Source: Halorubrum saccharovorum DSM 1137
GTDB taxonomy: Archaea > Halobacteriota > Halobacteria > Halobacteriales > Haloferacaceae
Length of the DNA stretch: 40,989 nt
Reading direction: 5' to 3'
NCBI RefSeq assembly: GCF_000337915.1
Contig: NZ_AOJE01000025.1
Location: 1,010-41,998 of the forward strand
This document shows, in pieces, positions 24,064 to 33,142 of this stretch; position 1 is the stretch's first letter, and every line of letters starts with the position of its first letter. The notes under the pieces are model-generated. The model did no database searches and had not been told where the DNA came from. It saw only the letters and a program-made list of their open reading frames with translations. Both the position numbers and the translations under genes were made by a program.

Positions 24064-27000
24064 ATGTTAGACTCACTCAGAAGCGGTGACGGTACAGCAC
24101 GTGAAACAATCATCAGCATCGGATTCGCGGCGCTAATCGTCACGTCCATGGTCGCGTCCGGGTTCGCGGCTGCTCCCGCATCAGCCGCGCCGGAAGACGA
24201 CAACAAAACCGCGCAGTGGACGACTGCTGCTGATTGGATCACCACCGTGGAATCCAACAGCGACACGGTGGTCACGGTTCGGGACACGGGCGATCTCAGC
24301 AGTAGCATCGTGGCGTATGACAGCACTGGCTCCGAAAAATGGAGTCGGGCGGAATCCGACTACATCAACGATGACATCGCGGTCAGTGACTCCTACGTGT
24401 ACTACGGCACTGCGAACAACACGGCAGTGCTGCGCGATGTTGACACGGGCGACCTCGTGTGGAGTGATTCACGTGACCGGGACTGGGTCGGTACTCCTGC
24501 AATCAACGAGGACGCCGGGATGGTGTACAACACCGAAACTCGGGAATTTCTCGGGCATGACATCAACACCGGCGAAACTGAATTCGTGACCCGGCCAACG
24601 TCCGCGTCGGAGATGAATCTGATTACGTCCCCGGTGAACGGGGAGATGTGGGTGGTGACCCCGGGATTTAGCGGTGGAACTGCACTTACGTCGATCGATC
24701 CGGCTACCGGGAAGTCTGTGGAACGGTCGACGTTCTCTACTGCGGTGGGTGTCGCGTCAGGAGCGACCGATCACCACGACGGTGACTTCTACATCGAGGA
24801 CTCCGGCTCGCTCGCTGAACTGACCCCGGAAACTGGTGAGTCAAAGCGGATCGACGTGGACGGTGTTGACTTCAGCACGGGCGGGTACTCTGTCGGGCCG
24901 ACAGGAGATGTCCTGACGGAAGTCACGGATGACCAGGACGCGGTGATTGTCGATCCTGACACCAGCGAAGTCACTGATGAGTACCCAACTGGAACTGACA
25001 CACCGAACAACTACGAGTACGCTGATGTGTCCGGGGATGGTGAGGCATCCGTGTTCGTCGGAACGACCGGCAGCACTGGGGAACTGAGTCGGTGGGGTGC
25101 CCCGACTCCGAACGGTGTCAGTGGGAAGGTAGTGAATCAGGACGGTGACCCTGTCGCTGACACGCACGTGAGTGTGTATGCGACTAATGTCAGTCACCCG
25201 GACATCGCTGACGCGCAGGACGCCCTCGACTACACCGAAGAAATCAGCGGTGTGAACGTGTCCAGAATCGGAATTCCGGACAACTACGATCTGAAGGGCG
25301 CTCTGGAGTCGGCGGACACGACGATGCCGATGGTGCATGACACTGCGGCGTGGCATGACCCTGACGCGGGCGGCGTCGACGTCGCTCCGGGGTCGGATCT
25401 CGCTGAACCGAGTTTTCGGGTTGAAGCGGGGGAAACGCACACGGTGAGTCTGTGGGATCCCAGTGAGGAGTCGATGGGGTTGCTCTCGGATCCGTATGAC
25501 CGGAATCTCCCGGCGACCACGACAGGCGGCACCGTGACTGTTGAGCGGTTCGGGGCGACTGGATCCGTGGTCGACAGCTGGGAGCAGGACACTTCCCCGA
25601 GTTACTCCGCTGTCGGGCGTGAGAAGGAACACGAGACGCTGCGCCTCACTCTGAAAGCCGGGATTTACCGGATTGACGCGCACGATGGCGGTGAGGCGTG
25701 GGTTGTTGCTGGTGATGGACTGAGCGCGGAGGACTCGGTGGATGACATCCCGGGGACTGATCTCGGATTCAGTGACTCGCTCGGGGATTCTGACCGGGAG
25801 CAAGAGATCAAGGACGCGGTGAATGATTCGAAACTCACTCGCCTGCACGCGAAGACGAACAGTGACGGGGAGTTCCGTTTCGGTGACCTGCCGCAGAATT
25901 ACGAGGCGGTTGCAGTGACTGCGTATGGCGCGGAGACGGACATGATCGAACAGTCCACGGATGTCCCTGACGCGGTCACTGACCCGTCTCTTGGGGAGTT
26001 CCGGTCGGCGTACAAGGACGTGGATGATGCTGGCGGAATCCCGGAATCTGGGCTGAGTGTGGTGGTGCAGTCTGAGCAGGTGACAACGTCAGTCCCGAAT
26101 CAGAACGTCGTTGTGCCGGTGACTGAGATGAACAGCCCGGGGATCGAGACGCTCGGCGTGGCGATGTCGCGCCTCGATTCGCTCCGTGATCTGCTCGATT
26201 CGGAGGATTACAGTAACCTCAACGACGTGCTGGGCAACACCCCGGATCTCTCCCAAGAGGAGGTTGAGGAGCGCATCGATGCAGTCACTGATGTCATCGA
26301 TAACGGCGGGGATGACGGGGACGACAGCGGTGTCAACGTCCCGGAACCGGGCTGGAACACTGACGACGGCCCTGACGTGGATGTGGACACCGGCGATAAC
26401 CCGAGTGTGACCGTCACCGTGCCGTTCGCCGGGTCGTTAGTGATGGAACACACCACCGTCATCGCCGAATTCAGCAACGGGGATTCTGCGGTTCTGAACG
26501 AGTCTGACTACCGCATCGAATCCGGCCTCCTCGGGAACGACAAAGTCGTGATTGAGGACTACGAGCTTCCTGACGACGCTGAAGGCGTGGAATTCGATGT
26601 TCTCGCGAGTGACGGTGGAGTCGACAGTGGCGCTGAGAACACGACTGAGTCGGTAGAGGAAGCCGCTGACTTCGGGCGAGAGAAGGTACAGGTTCAGAAT
26701 CCGGGGAGTGACGGTGAACTTCCGGGGATTGCGGCGTTCGCGGTCAGTGACTCGCAGCCGACTCCCGGTGATGACATTGAAGTCCGGGTCGTGCCCGAGG
26801 ACGATGACGACTCCTATCTCGGTGTGGCGAATGCGTCAGTCACTGCTCCGAACGGTACGGAAATCCCGACTTCCGCAGCTGGTGATCTCGTAACTGCTCC
26901 CGTGAGTAGTGCCGGGGAGCATCACGTTTCGATGCAGATCGAGACACCGACTGGATCTGTGACGGAATCCATCAGTGTCGGTGCTGTGGAGTCCCCGGTT

Positions 27001-27516
27001 CCTGTTCCGCCTTCGGTGCGGGTTGAGTCCGGGCCGAGTGGGTATTACGGCGTGGCTGCGGACGGCGCGGAACACGGCGCGGTGACAGTGACTGGCGCTG
27101 AAACTGACATCGAAATCGACGCAGCGGACGCAACTCGCCCGCTGCACGTGTATGCGACGGATCTTCCAGTGACTCAGGACATCACGATCGACGCGACAGA
27201 CGCGGAAGGTGAACCGGTTAGTCAGACTGCCCCGATTAAGCTCCACACGTCGGAGTTACCCGCTGAAGCACACGTCAGAGCGCACGGGGAACCGATTGAG
27301 ATTGACGGATCCGAGAATGCTGCGGGTGTTCGGAAGAACACTGGTGATGGGACGCTAATCGAAACGCGGATGCAGGACGGCAGTGCTGACGTGTCCGTCG
27401 TCACCTCACCGAGCATCTTCGAAGAAATCGAGTGGTGGTGGGACACCTCGAACCCGCTCACCGGAATTCCGGTGCTTCAGAGCGGAGCTGTCGGTGTGGG
27501 AGGTGTTTCTGCGTGA
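24064..27516 (+). CDS. Giant secreted beta-propeller surface protein
   Basis: In this 1150-residue protein, residues about 15-45 are a Sec signal (IISIGFAALIVTSMVASGFA, then APASAAPEDD). Residues about 50-350 have PQQ/WD-type repeats (SIVAYDSTGSEKWSRA, DVDTGDLVWS, TSIDPATGKSVERS), suggesting a beta-propeller. Residues 355-385 form a carboxypeptidase-regulatory-like beta-sandwich (SGKVVNQDGDPVADTHVSVY). A helical linker (about 705-745) and several Ig-like beta domains follow. The C-terminus (WWWDTSNPLTGIPVLQSGAV GVGG) is only mildly hydrophobic, so anchoring is unclear. It is the first gene of an operon with a Tat subtilisin (4-base overlap) that might process it. It could be a receptor-binding spike or adhesin of the element's particle or mating apparatus (inference). 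Confidence 0.75.
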   Translation: MLDSLRSGDGTARETIISIGFAALIVTSMVASGFAAAPASAAPEDDNKTAQWTTAADWITTVESNSDTVVTVRDTGDLSSSIVAYDSTGSEKWSRAESDYINDDIAVSDSYVYYGTANNTAVLRDVDTGDLVWSDSRDRDWVGTPAINEDAGMVYNTETREFLGHDINTGETEFVTRPTSASEMNLITSPVNGEMWVVTPGFSGGTALTSIDPATGKSVERSTFSTAVGVASGATDHHDGDFYIEDSGSLAELTPETGESKRIDVDGVDFSTGGYSVGPTGDVLTEVTDDQDAVIVDPDTSEVTDEYPTGTDTPNNYEYADVSGDGEASVFVGTTGSTGELSRWGAPTPNGVSGKVVNQDGDPVADTHVSVYATNVSHPDIADAQDALDYTEEISGVNVSRIGIPDNYDLKGALESADTTMPMVHDTAAWHDPDAGGVDVAPGSDLAEPSFRVEAGETHTVSLWDPSEESMGLLSDPYDRNLPATTTGGTVTVERFGATGSVVDSWEQDTSPSYSAVGREKEHETLRLTLKAGIYRIDAHDGGEAWVVAGDGLSAEDSVDDIPGTDLGFSDSLGDSDREQEIKDAVNDSKLTRLHAKTNSDGEFRFGDLPQNYEAVAVTAYGAETDMIEQSTDVPDAVTDPSLGEFRSAYKDVDDAGGIPESGLSVVVQSEQVTTSVPNQNVVVPVTEMNSPGIETLGVAMSRLDSLRDLLDSEDYSNLNDVLGNTPDLSQEEVEERIDAVTDVIDNGGDDGDDSGVNVPEPGWNTDDGPDVDVDTGDNPSVTVTVPFAGSLVMEHTTVIAEFSNGDSAVLNESDYRIESGLLGNDKVVIEDYELPDDAEGVEFDVLASDGGVDSGAENTTESVEEAADFGREKVQVQNPGSDGELPGIAAFAVSDSQPTPGDDIEVRVVPEDDDDSYLGVANASVTAPNGTEIPTSAAGDLVTAPVSSAGEHHVSMQIETPTGSVTESISVGAVESPVPVPPSVRVESGPSGYYGVAADGAEHGAVTVTGAETDIEIDAADATRPLHVYATDLPVTQDITIDATDAEGEPVSQTAPIKLHTSELPAEAHVRAHGEPIEIDGSENAAGVRKNTGDGTLIETRMQDGSADVSVVTSPSIFEEIEWWWDTSNPLTGIPVLQSGAVGVGGVSA

Positions 27517-29045
27517 ACGATTTGAGTCGGCGTGACCTGATGAAGGGCGGTGGGTCAGTCGCCGCAGGTGCCCCGTTCCTCCTCCCGACATCGATGAGCG
27601 AGTCGGTGTTCGCTCCGGGTGTTGAAGCGCGCACCACCCTATTCGGCGGATTCGACGCAGATGGAGTTCCGGCGGGGGTGAACAGCGATCCGAAGTGGGT
27701 GGTGTCGACCGGGGACACCGCCGAAGTCACTGACTGGGCGGACGGGCATGACCGCCGCCTCATCCGCAGTACGGACACCGAGGGCGGGCGCGTAGTCGTG
27801 TCCGCTCCCGCTGAGGAAATCGGTGCAGCGTCCTCGCTGTGGTCGTCCGGACTGGTGCAGGCCGTTGACGTTGACCGTGTCGACGTGGTTCGTGAATTTG
27901 CAGTCGATCCGGTGGAGTCACTGACGCAGAGCGTGAGTGATGTGCCGACGCCGCCCGGTGACTGGATGGTGTCTGCACTGCCTGAGTACGAGATTAATCG
28001 GGGGGTTGCAGTTGGTGAAGACGTGGAACCGGCATCGATGAGCGCGGTGAAGGACGTGCTGAACGTCCCGGACACCACGGCGACCGGCGAAGGGATCACT
28101 GTTGCAGTGCTTGACACCGGCGTTAATTACGATTCCTCGCTGTACGGTTCCCGGATCGTTGCGGGACGGAATGTGTTGGAGGAGACGGACATCGATCCGT
28201 CGACGGACGACTACAGCGCCACACAGAACACGAATCTGCACGGTGACTGGGTTGCGTCGGCAGTCGCGTCATCCACGACCGGAATCGCGCCAGATGCCGA
28301 TGTGATCCCGGTGAAGGTTCTGGGTGATGACGGATCGGGGGACACCGAGTTCATTCTTGACGGCATCCAGTACGCCGCGAATCAGGGCGCGGACATCTTG
28401 GTGATGAGCCTCGGCACGCCAATGAGAACCCCGGACGTTGAAGACGAACTCACCCGTGTCATGTCGGAAGAAGGAGTCACTGGAGCGTTCGTCGCGGCTG
28501 GGAATAGCCGCCCGTCAACTCGGTACGTGAGCAGTCCAGCGAGTGAGCCGGACACGATCACGGTCGGGGCTACGACCACGGACTCGCCCACTGACGCGAT
28601 GAGCGCGTACTTTTCGTGCGTTGGAGATCGCCCGGAGACGGGCGCGGGCGTCGACGTGGCCGCGCCCGGGATGCAGATCAGAACCGACGTAGCAGACAGC
28701 ACCGGAACAGTCACCAGCAAGGAACTGAGCGGTACGTCGATGGCCGCGCCGATCGCGGCAGGCGTCGGCGCACTCATGCTCTCGTCGAACTCCGAGGTAG
28801 TCGGTGATCCGGTGCTGTTCAGGAAGTCGATGCGTGATGCGGCGGTGCCTGTTCCGGCAGCGAGTGAATCGGAGGTTGGGGCTGGCATGGTTGATGCGTC
28901 TCTCGCGGAGTCACTGGGTGAATCAGAGAACAAGCAGATGGATGTGCAGGATGATCTGGCCGCGTACCGAGGAGCGACAAATAAGTTACTTCCAAAAGTA
29001 TGGGGAGCGACCGGGCGCGAATTCCCCAAGGATTTCAGTCAGTGA
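27513..29045 (+). CDS. Tat-exported subtilisin-like serine protease (S8)
   Basis: This is a 510-residue protein from GTG 27513. It has the twin-arginine signal LSRRDLMKGGGSVAAGAPFL at 4-23. The catalytic triad is visible: Asp201 (TVAVLDTGVNY), His243 (NLHGDWVAS) and Ser409 (SGTSMAAPIAAG), with oxyanion Asn331 (FVAAGN). The segment 25-180 between signal and catalytic domain may be an inhibitory propeptide. A 90-residue tail follows the core. Haloarchaeal halolysins are also Tat substrates, so export of the folded enzyme is expected. GTGA overlap with the genes on both sides implies co-translation with the surface protein before it. It may mature surface or particle proteins of the element. Confidence 0.9.
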   Translation: MNDLSRRDLMKGGGSVAAGAPFLLPTSMSESVFAPGVEARTTLFGGFDADGVPAGVNSDPKWVVSTGDTAEVTDWADGHDRRLIRSTDTEGGRVVVSAPAEEIGAASSLWSSGLVQAVDVDRVDVVREFAVDPVESLTQSVSDVPTPPGDWMVSALPEYEINRGVAVGEDVEPASMSAVKDVLNVPDTTATGEGITVAVLDTGVNYDSSLYGSRIVAGRNVLEETDIDPSTDDYSATQNTNLHGDWVASAVASSTTGIAPDADVIPVKVLGDDGSGDTEFILDGIQYAANQGADILVMSLGTPMRTPDVEDELTRVMSEEGVTGAFVAAGNSRPSTRYVSSPASEPDTITVGATTTDSPTDAMSAYFSCVGDRPETGAGVDVAAPGMQIRTDVADSTGTVTSKELSGTSMAAPIAAGVGALMLSSNSEVVGDPVLFRKSMRDAAVPVPAASESEVGAGMVDASLAESLGESENKQMDVQDDLAAYRGATNKLLPKVWGATGREFPKDFSQ

Positions 29046-29770
29046 CTCACCCCGAATCAAACGCAGTGACTCGACGGGCGTTCCTCGCAAGTGCAGCTGC
29101 TGTCGGCGCAGTCGCGGGTTCTCAGTCAGTCACTGCAACACACCCCGAACAGAAACCCGATCACGTCACTGTCCGGTACGACACCGACATCATCGAGAGG
29201 TATCAGCCCGCCCTGGTACTGGATGGAGTTGAAATCGAGCCGTACAGTTACTGCGCAATGGTCGCTGAATCCCCGGAGCGTGGACTCGGGTGCGTTGTCG
29301 GATTCCATAGGTACACGCATCAGGAAGGGTTCTCGATGGAGGACTCGCATTTCGGCGACACTGAACCCGCCTACGTCTTTTTCGACAGTCGAACCGGGGA
29401 TGTGGTGCAGGTCGTCTACAGTGGGTATCACTGGTATCAGGCGAGTACGTGGGCGAATAACCTCGACTACGTGGTTGACGATCGGCAACGCCCAATCCTC
29501 CGGGTCATCCCGCCGCATCACCACCACACCACCGACTTCGCTCGCAGTGAGATCAGTGACGTGCGGACTGACATCCCCACCAGCGACCTCACTGAACGCT
29601 ATCCGGAGTGGCTGGAAGATGATCTTGAAGACCAGATCCGTCCGGGTTCGGTGTATAGTCCGTGGAATATGCGGGACTGGGAGGCGTGGTGGGAGCCGTC
29701 AACGATGACGGAATTCGAAATCACATTGCAACGAATCTGGTTGGCGTGGGAGGGCGTCCGACTCCGCTGA
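29042..29770 (+). CDS. Tat-exported protein of unknown function
   Basis: This 242-residue protein starts with GTG 29042, overlapping the protease stop (GTGA). The signal is TRRAFLASAAAVGAVAGSQS (10-29). The mature part is rich in Tyr, Trp and His (HWYQASTWANNLDYVVDD, VIPPHHHHTTDF) with two Cys (SYCAMVAESPERGLGCVVG), and ends in a Trp-rich segment (WNMRDWEAWWEPS). The His cluster could bind metal. No family recognised. It closes the three-gene export operon; a long intergenic gap and a new promoter follow. Confidence 0.65.
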   Translation: MTHPESNAVTRRAFLASAAAVGAVAGSQSVTATHPEQKPDHVTVRYDTDIIERYQPALVLDGVEIEPYSYCAMVAESPERGLGCVVGFHRYTHQEGFSMEDSHFGDTEPAYVFFDSRTGDVVQVVYSGYHWYQASTWANNLDYVVDDRQRPILRVIPPHHHHTTDFARSEISDVRTDIPTSDLTERYPEWLEDDLEDQIRPGSVYSPWNMRDWEAWWEPSTMTEFEITLQRIWLAWEGVRLR

Positions 29771-29873
29771 CGAGTCAGTAACTCCACTATTCAGCACGTC
29801 TCACGACTTCATGTTGGCAGGTCATGCCAACCTCACATCGGGTGTGAGGATTTCAGTTCTTCCCTGTACTCCG

Positions 29874-29908
29874 ACCAATATAGGGTTGCGTGGCGAGCAA
29901 TTAAGGGC
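29874..29908 (+). promoter_or_regulatory. Promoter with ACCAATATAGGGT site and ATTAAGGGC box
   Basis: ACCAATATAGGGT (29874-29886) lies 13 bases before ATTAAGGGC (29900-29908), which is about 28 bases before ATG 29932 (leaderless). An operator upstream of the TATA box suits an activator or BRE-overlapping regulator. Confidence 0.5.
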
Positions 29909-29931
29909 AGTGACCCATTCCGAACATCCGG

Positions 29932-30921
29932 ATGAGTATCCTAAACATCAATCGCAGTAGCGTCATCAGTCTGATGATGGCGCTGATCATCGGCATGGCC
30001 GCCGTTACGGGCGGCGCAGCCGCAGCCAGCTGGGACACAGAGACGACAAACACCGGTACCGAGAGTGATCTGACGGGAGGGCCTGCCTCCTTCATGATCG
30101 ACTCCGACAGCGACACCTCCGGGCAGGACGTGTACGTGGAGACACAGGGCGCGGCGAGTAGCGACCTCACTGTTGAGGTAATCCCGGCGAATCCGGACGT
30201 GAACACGACGCTCTTCAGCACGTCCGACTTCACCACGCAGGATGACGCGAACGGGCACTACTCGGCGACTCTGACGCAGACCGAGCTTGAGAACAACCTC
30301 CCGCGAACCGCCGGGCCGTCTCAGTACACGGTTCAGGTCGTGAATTCCTCGGACGAGGTTATTCTTTCGAATCCGCTCGAACTCACCTACGACAACGGTG
30401 ACACCGTCATCTCGCTGACGGGTGATTCCACCGGGACGACGGGTCTCGACACGCCGCTGCTCGCTGACGGACTCACGATTTCGGAGCAGGACACGCTCCT
30501 CCCGAACTTCCTCACGGACGACAACACCTCGGTTGCGTCGATGTCGAGTCAGGTCGGGATTCCGACCGACCCGGCGAATGCGTCCACGGTCATCTCGCTG
30601 GACAGTCAGGAGACTCGTGACGCCTACGACGCCGCCGCTGCTGACGCTGAGGCTGGCGAGCAGATCGATGCCGTCGCCTCCGTCAACAGTGAGCCGGTTC
30701 AGGTCTTCGCAGTCGGTGACGCCGCTCCTGAAGACGTTGAGGGCGCGTACCTCACCTACGACGACACTGACGGCGACCTCACCCTCGAAACGAACGGCGA
30801 CGAGAATCTCGAATCCGCGAACACCGCGTTCGTCACGTCGACCGCTGGTGACGGCGGGTACGGCCCGTTCTCGGAGTTCGGCGTGTTCAGCTTCGACTCC
30901 TTCGATTTCGGTGACTTCTGA
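29932..30921 (+). CDS. Secreted acidic protein, possible major surface or particle protein
   Basis: This is a 329-residue protein with a Sec signal peptide (VISLMMALIIGMAAVTGGAA, cleavage near AAAS). The mature part is Thr/Ser/Asp-rich with a beta-sandwich look (SDLTVEVIPANPDVNTTLFS, GPSQYTVQVVNSSDEVILSN), and it ends in an aromatic, acidic FGVFSFDSFDFGDF. There is no C-terminal transmembrane helix. It has its own promoter and heads the second block, a position fitting an abundant structural protein. The gene contains none of the AGTSACT words so frequent around it and uses mostly C/G-ending codons, which may reflect high expression. Function inferred only. Confidence 0.55.
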   Translation: MSILNINRSSVISLMMALIIGMAAVTGGAAAASWDTETTNTGTESDLTGGPASFMIDSDSDTSGQDVYVETQGAASSDLTVEVIPANPDVNTTLFSTSDFTTQDDANGHYSATLTQTELENNLPRTAGPSQYTVQVVNSSDEVILSNPLELTYDNGDTVISLTGDSTGTTGLDTPLLADGLTISEQDTLLPNFLTDDNTSVASMSSQVGIPTDPANASTVISLDSQETRDAYDAAAADAEAGEQIDAVASVNSEPVQVFAVGDAAPEDVEGAYLTYDDTDGDLTLETNGDENLESANTAFVTSTAGDGGYGPFSEFGVFSFDSFDFGDF

Positions 30922-30933
30922 GATCGTAACACA

Positions 30934-31107
30934 ATGAAATGGAAGCATGTCGGGTACATGTACGCCGCGATGTGGGTGATCGCCATCGTGCTTGCCGCAG
31001 AGATGGCTGTCCGCAACTTAATCTCGACAGATGACGGTGCAATCGAGGAGAATCGATCGATGAACGACCGGAACGCCGAACACGACGACACCGAACCGGC
31101 GGAGTAG
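30934..31107 (+). CDS. 57-residue single-span membrane protein
   Basis: The frame MKWKHVGYMYAAMWVIAIVL continues AAEMAVRNLI and an acidic tail ending HDDTEPAE. It has one transmembrane helix (8-26) with a positive N-terminus, so the tail is probably outside. It starts 12 bases after the secreted protein's stop and is likely co-transcribed. Small single-span proteins next to structural genes are usual in membrane-containing haloarchaeal viruses, but the family is not recognised. Confidence 0.6.
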   Translation: MKWKHVGYMYAAMWVIAIVLAAEMAVRNLISTDDGAIEENRSMNDRNAEHDDTEPAE

Positions 31108-31179
31108 GGGTGTAGAAGACTCCGTTCGCTGCACCGTTTTCTAACCAATTTCAGAAAACAGAATAGAAGACAAGAACCC

Positions 31180-31896
31180 ATGAATAGGAACACATTCCTC
31201 TCGGTTGTCGGTGCTGTGTTACTGGTCGGCGCTCTCCTCTACGGAGCCGCTGGCCTCGCAGCAGCCGACACCACAACAGACACGAACGTATCGGTACTCG
31301 ATGAGATGATTTACGGCGATGCGGCAGCGGAAGACCCCGGTGTACTGGATCAGGTCAGCGCCGCCATGGACGGATTCCGAGGCGCTATGGAGGGCTGGGT
31401 TGAGCAGCAGCGGTACGACGCTGAGGAGGCTGACGGTGTCGATGCTGCCGCTCAGTCCCTCACCGAGTCGATTAATGCACAGTCCAGCAGCGAAGCACCG
31501 GACGGTGCAGTGACTTGGTCGGAGTACCTGAACTCCCGGGTCACTGCGGATCAGGACGTACAGGTCATCGAGGTCGACATGCACATGGACGGAGAATCCG
31601 CGACCCGGTACATCATCGCGGACTACAACACCACCGACTCCACCTACAACTCAGTGACTGCGGTGCAGGGAACTGACCGGTCGGTGGATCGTTCAGTGAC
31701 GCTGTGCGGCATGGCAGCGGATCAGGCCTCCGAGGAGGTTGAAGCGGTAGTTGACGGGTTCATCTCCAGTGACTCGATGCTCACGATTGACGAGGTTAGC
31801 CGACTCAACTCGCAGTACGGCGACCACGTCGCCGGGGACATCGATGGGCTTAACGATGAAATCGGGGCGGACTGCTCGGTGGGTGGTTCGCAGTGA
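31180..31896 (+). CDS. Secreted protein with signal peptide, unknown
   Basis: This 238-residue protein has the signal peptide FLSVVGAVLLVGALLYGAAG followed by AAAD. The mature part is acidic and probably helical in its first half (VLDQVSAAMDGFRGAMEGWV), with a beta segment in the middle (VQVIEVDMHMDGESATRYII) and two Cys (TLCGMAAD, ADCSVGG) that could form a disulfide outside the cell. It overlaps the next gene by 4 bases (GTGA). Function unknown. Confidence 0.6.
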   Translation: MNRNTFLSVVGAVLLVGALLYGAAGLAAADTTTDTNVSVLDEMIYGDAAAEDPGVLDQVSAAMDGFRGAMEGWVEQQRYDAEEADGVDAAAQSLTESINAQSSSEAPDGAVTWSEYLNSRVTADQDVQVIEVDMHMDGESATRYIIADYNTTDSTYNSVTAVQGTDRSVDRSVTLCGMAADQASEEVEAVVDGFISSDSMLTIDEVSRLNSQYGDHVAGDIDGLNDEIGADCSVGGSQ

Positions 31897-32288
31897 ATGC
31901 CTCGGATGTAGTCGTGAAGCCCGTGTCGTGGACATGGACACAAGTCACTGGGTGGGCGAGTAATGTCCGGAACCTCGTCACTGACACGAGTCTGGACGAC
32001 ATCCTCCCGCCCGCTGTCACCGAGGGTGTGGAGTGGCTCGCGGAGCAGCTCCCGCTTGCGTTTGGAACCGGGAGTCCGGAAGACCAGATCAAGGCTTCAG
32101 CCGTCCTCGCGGTGGCATCCATCATCACGTCAGTGTTCAGTGGCGGCCTCACGATCGGGGCGGTGCTGGTGTTCGCACTCACTGGGATGATCGGCGCGCT
32201 CCGATTCTGGCCCGCGCTCGACTCGGCGTGGGGTTCGCTCGGTGATGTCCGGGGTTCCGGCGGCGAGAAAGAGTGGAGGCGTCGATGA
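31893..32288 (+). CDS. Two-helix membrane protein
   Basis: This is a 131-residue protein from GTG 31893, coupled to the secreted protein before it. An amphipathic N-terminal half (WTWTQVTGWASNVRNLV) is followed by two hydrophobic segments (IKASAVLAVASIITSVFSGG and IGAVLVFALTGMIGALRFW) and a basic C-terminus (GGEKEWRRR). It resembles holin-like or viral membrane proteins only in layout. ATGA overlap with the next gene. Confidence 0.6.
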   Translation: MNASDVVVKPVSWTWTQVTGWASNVRNLVTDTSLDDILPPAVTEGVEWLAEQLPLAFGTGSPEDQIKASAVLAVASIITSVFSGGLTIGAVLVFALTGMIGALRFWPALDSAWGSLGDVRGSGGEKEWRRR

Positions 32289-33142
32289 ATGATCGCGCGC
32301 TCACGATCCTACTCGGGATCATGGTGGTGTTGTCAGTGACGACTGCTGGCCTCGCAGGTGCATCAGAGTCGGTGGAGGCGGCGGAATGCACGGCAGTGAC
32401 TCACAGTGACTTCCTCAGCAACGAGGATGCGATCAAGGCCGCGCAGACCGACAGTGGCGGGACGAGCGTCGAGCAGAACACGGAGGTGACCGTCAGTCAG
32501 AATTCGGCGTTCGTGAGAGTTGGCGCTGAGAACCCGAACGGATACTGTGTCGAACTCACCGTCGAGATCAGTAACGAGGTCGTGGCTCCGAGTGACATCG
32601 GCAGCGTCACTGCATCCGGTGACTCCCAGACTGAAGCCGAGTGGGAGGCAATCCACGACTACGACTCCGGGTCGACACACACGCGCGTGACGATGCGACT
32701 GGGCGCGGGCGAGGACGCAATCATCGCCCCGTCCAAGACTCGGGTCATCGCGCTGGACTGGACAGGGCTGACCAGTGAGGCGACGTCGGGCGATGCGTCA
32801 TGGATTGGCGGCTTGTTCAGCCCGGAAACCGAGTTAGAGCAGAACGAGTACGTGATCACGCCGCCGGAGAACGGCGATGTAGTGACTGTGGACTTGACGG
32901 CGGAGGACGGCACTGAGGTGCAGGACTGGCGCGCGTCCTACGGTGACAGCCCTGTGGAGCAGGACGTTGAGGATCCGGTTTACTACACTCGGGACACCGC
33001 TGCGGATCAGCTCACGTTCCACTTCAACAAGAACCGGAATGTGGACTTCGTCGCGAATCCCAGCACGGCGCAGAAACTCCAGACCGACATCGACTCGTAC
33101 TTCAACGGGTTCGACAGTCTGTTCAACTGGGGGGCGAGCTAA
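32285..33142 (+). CDS. Secreted beta-rich protein, unknown
   Basis: This 285-residue protein starts at ATG 32285, overlapping the previous stop. The signal peptide is LTILLGIMVVLSVTTAGLAG. The mature protein has two Cys (EAAECTAVT, GYCVELTVEIS) that may pair, and several beta-strand segments (AFVRVGAENPNG, THTRVTMRLGAGEDAIIAPS, VIALDWTGLTSEAT). It ends with an aromatic amphipathic stretch (DSYFNGFDSLFNWGAS) that may touch the membrane. No family recognised. The next gene begins immediately after the stop. Confidence 0.6.
   Translation: MNDRALTILLGIMVVLSVTTAGLAGASESVEAAECTAVTHSDFLSNEDAIKAAQTDSGGTSVEQNTEVTVSQNSAFVRVGAENPNGYCVELTVEISNEVVAPSDIGSVTASGDSQTEAEWEAIHDYDSGSTHTRVTMRLGAGEDAIIAPSKTRVIALDWTGLTSEATSGDASWIGGLFSPETELEQNEYVITPPENGDVVTVDLTAEDGTEVQDWRASYGDSPVEQDVEDPVYYTRDTAADQLTFHFNKNRNVDFVANPSTAQKLQTDIDSYFNGFDSLFNWGAS

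Noticed and set aside
24841-25848. Long antisense frame of 335 codons within the beta-propeller gene
   Set aside because: High-GC sequence with G/C third positions leaves antisense frames open. The product is Arg/Val/His-rich and not acidic, and the sense gene has clear domains.
29941-30948. 335-codon antisense frame opposite the secreted protein gene
   Set aside because: The product is Arg/Val-rich with no motif. The sense strand has a signal peptide and promoter.
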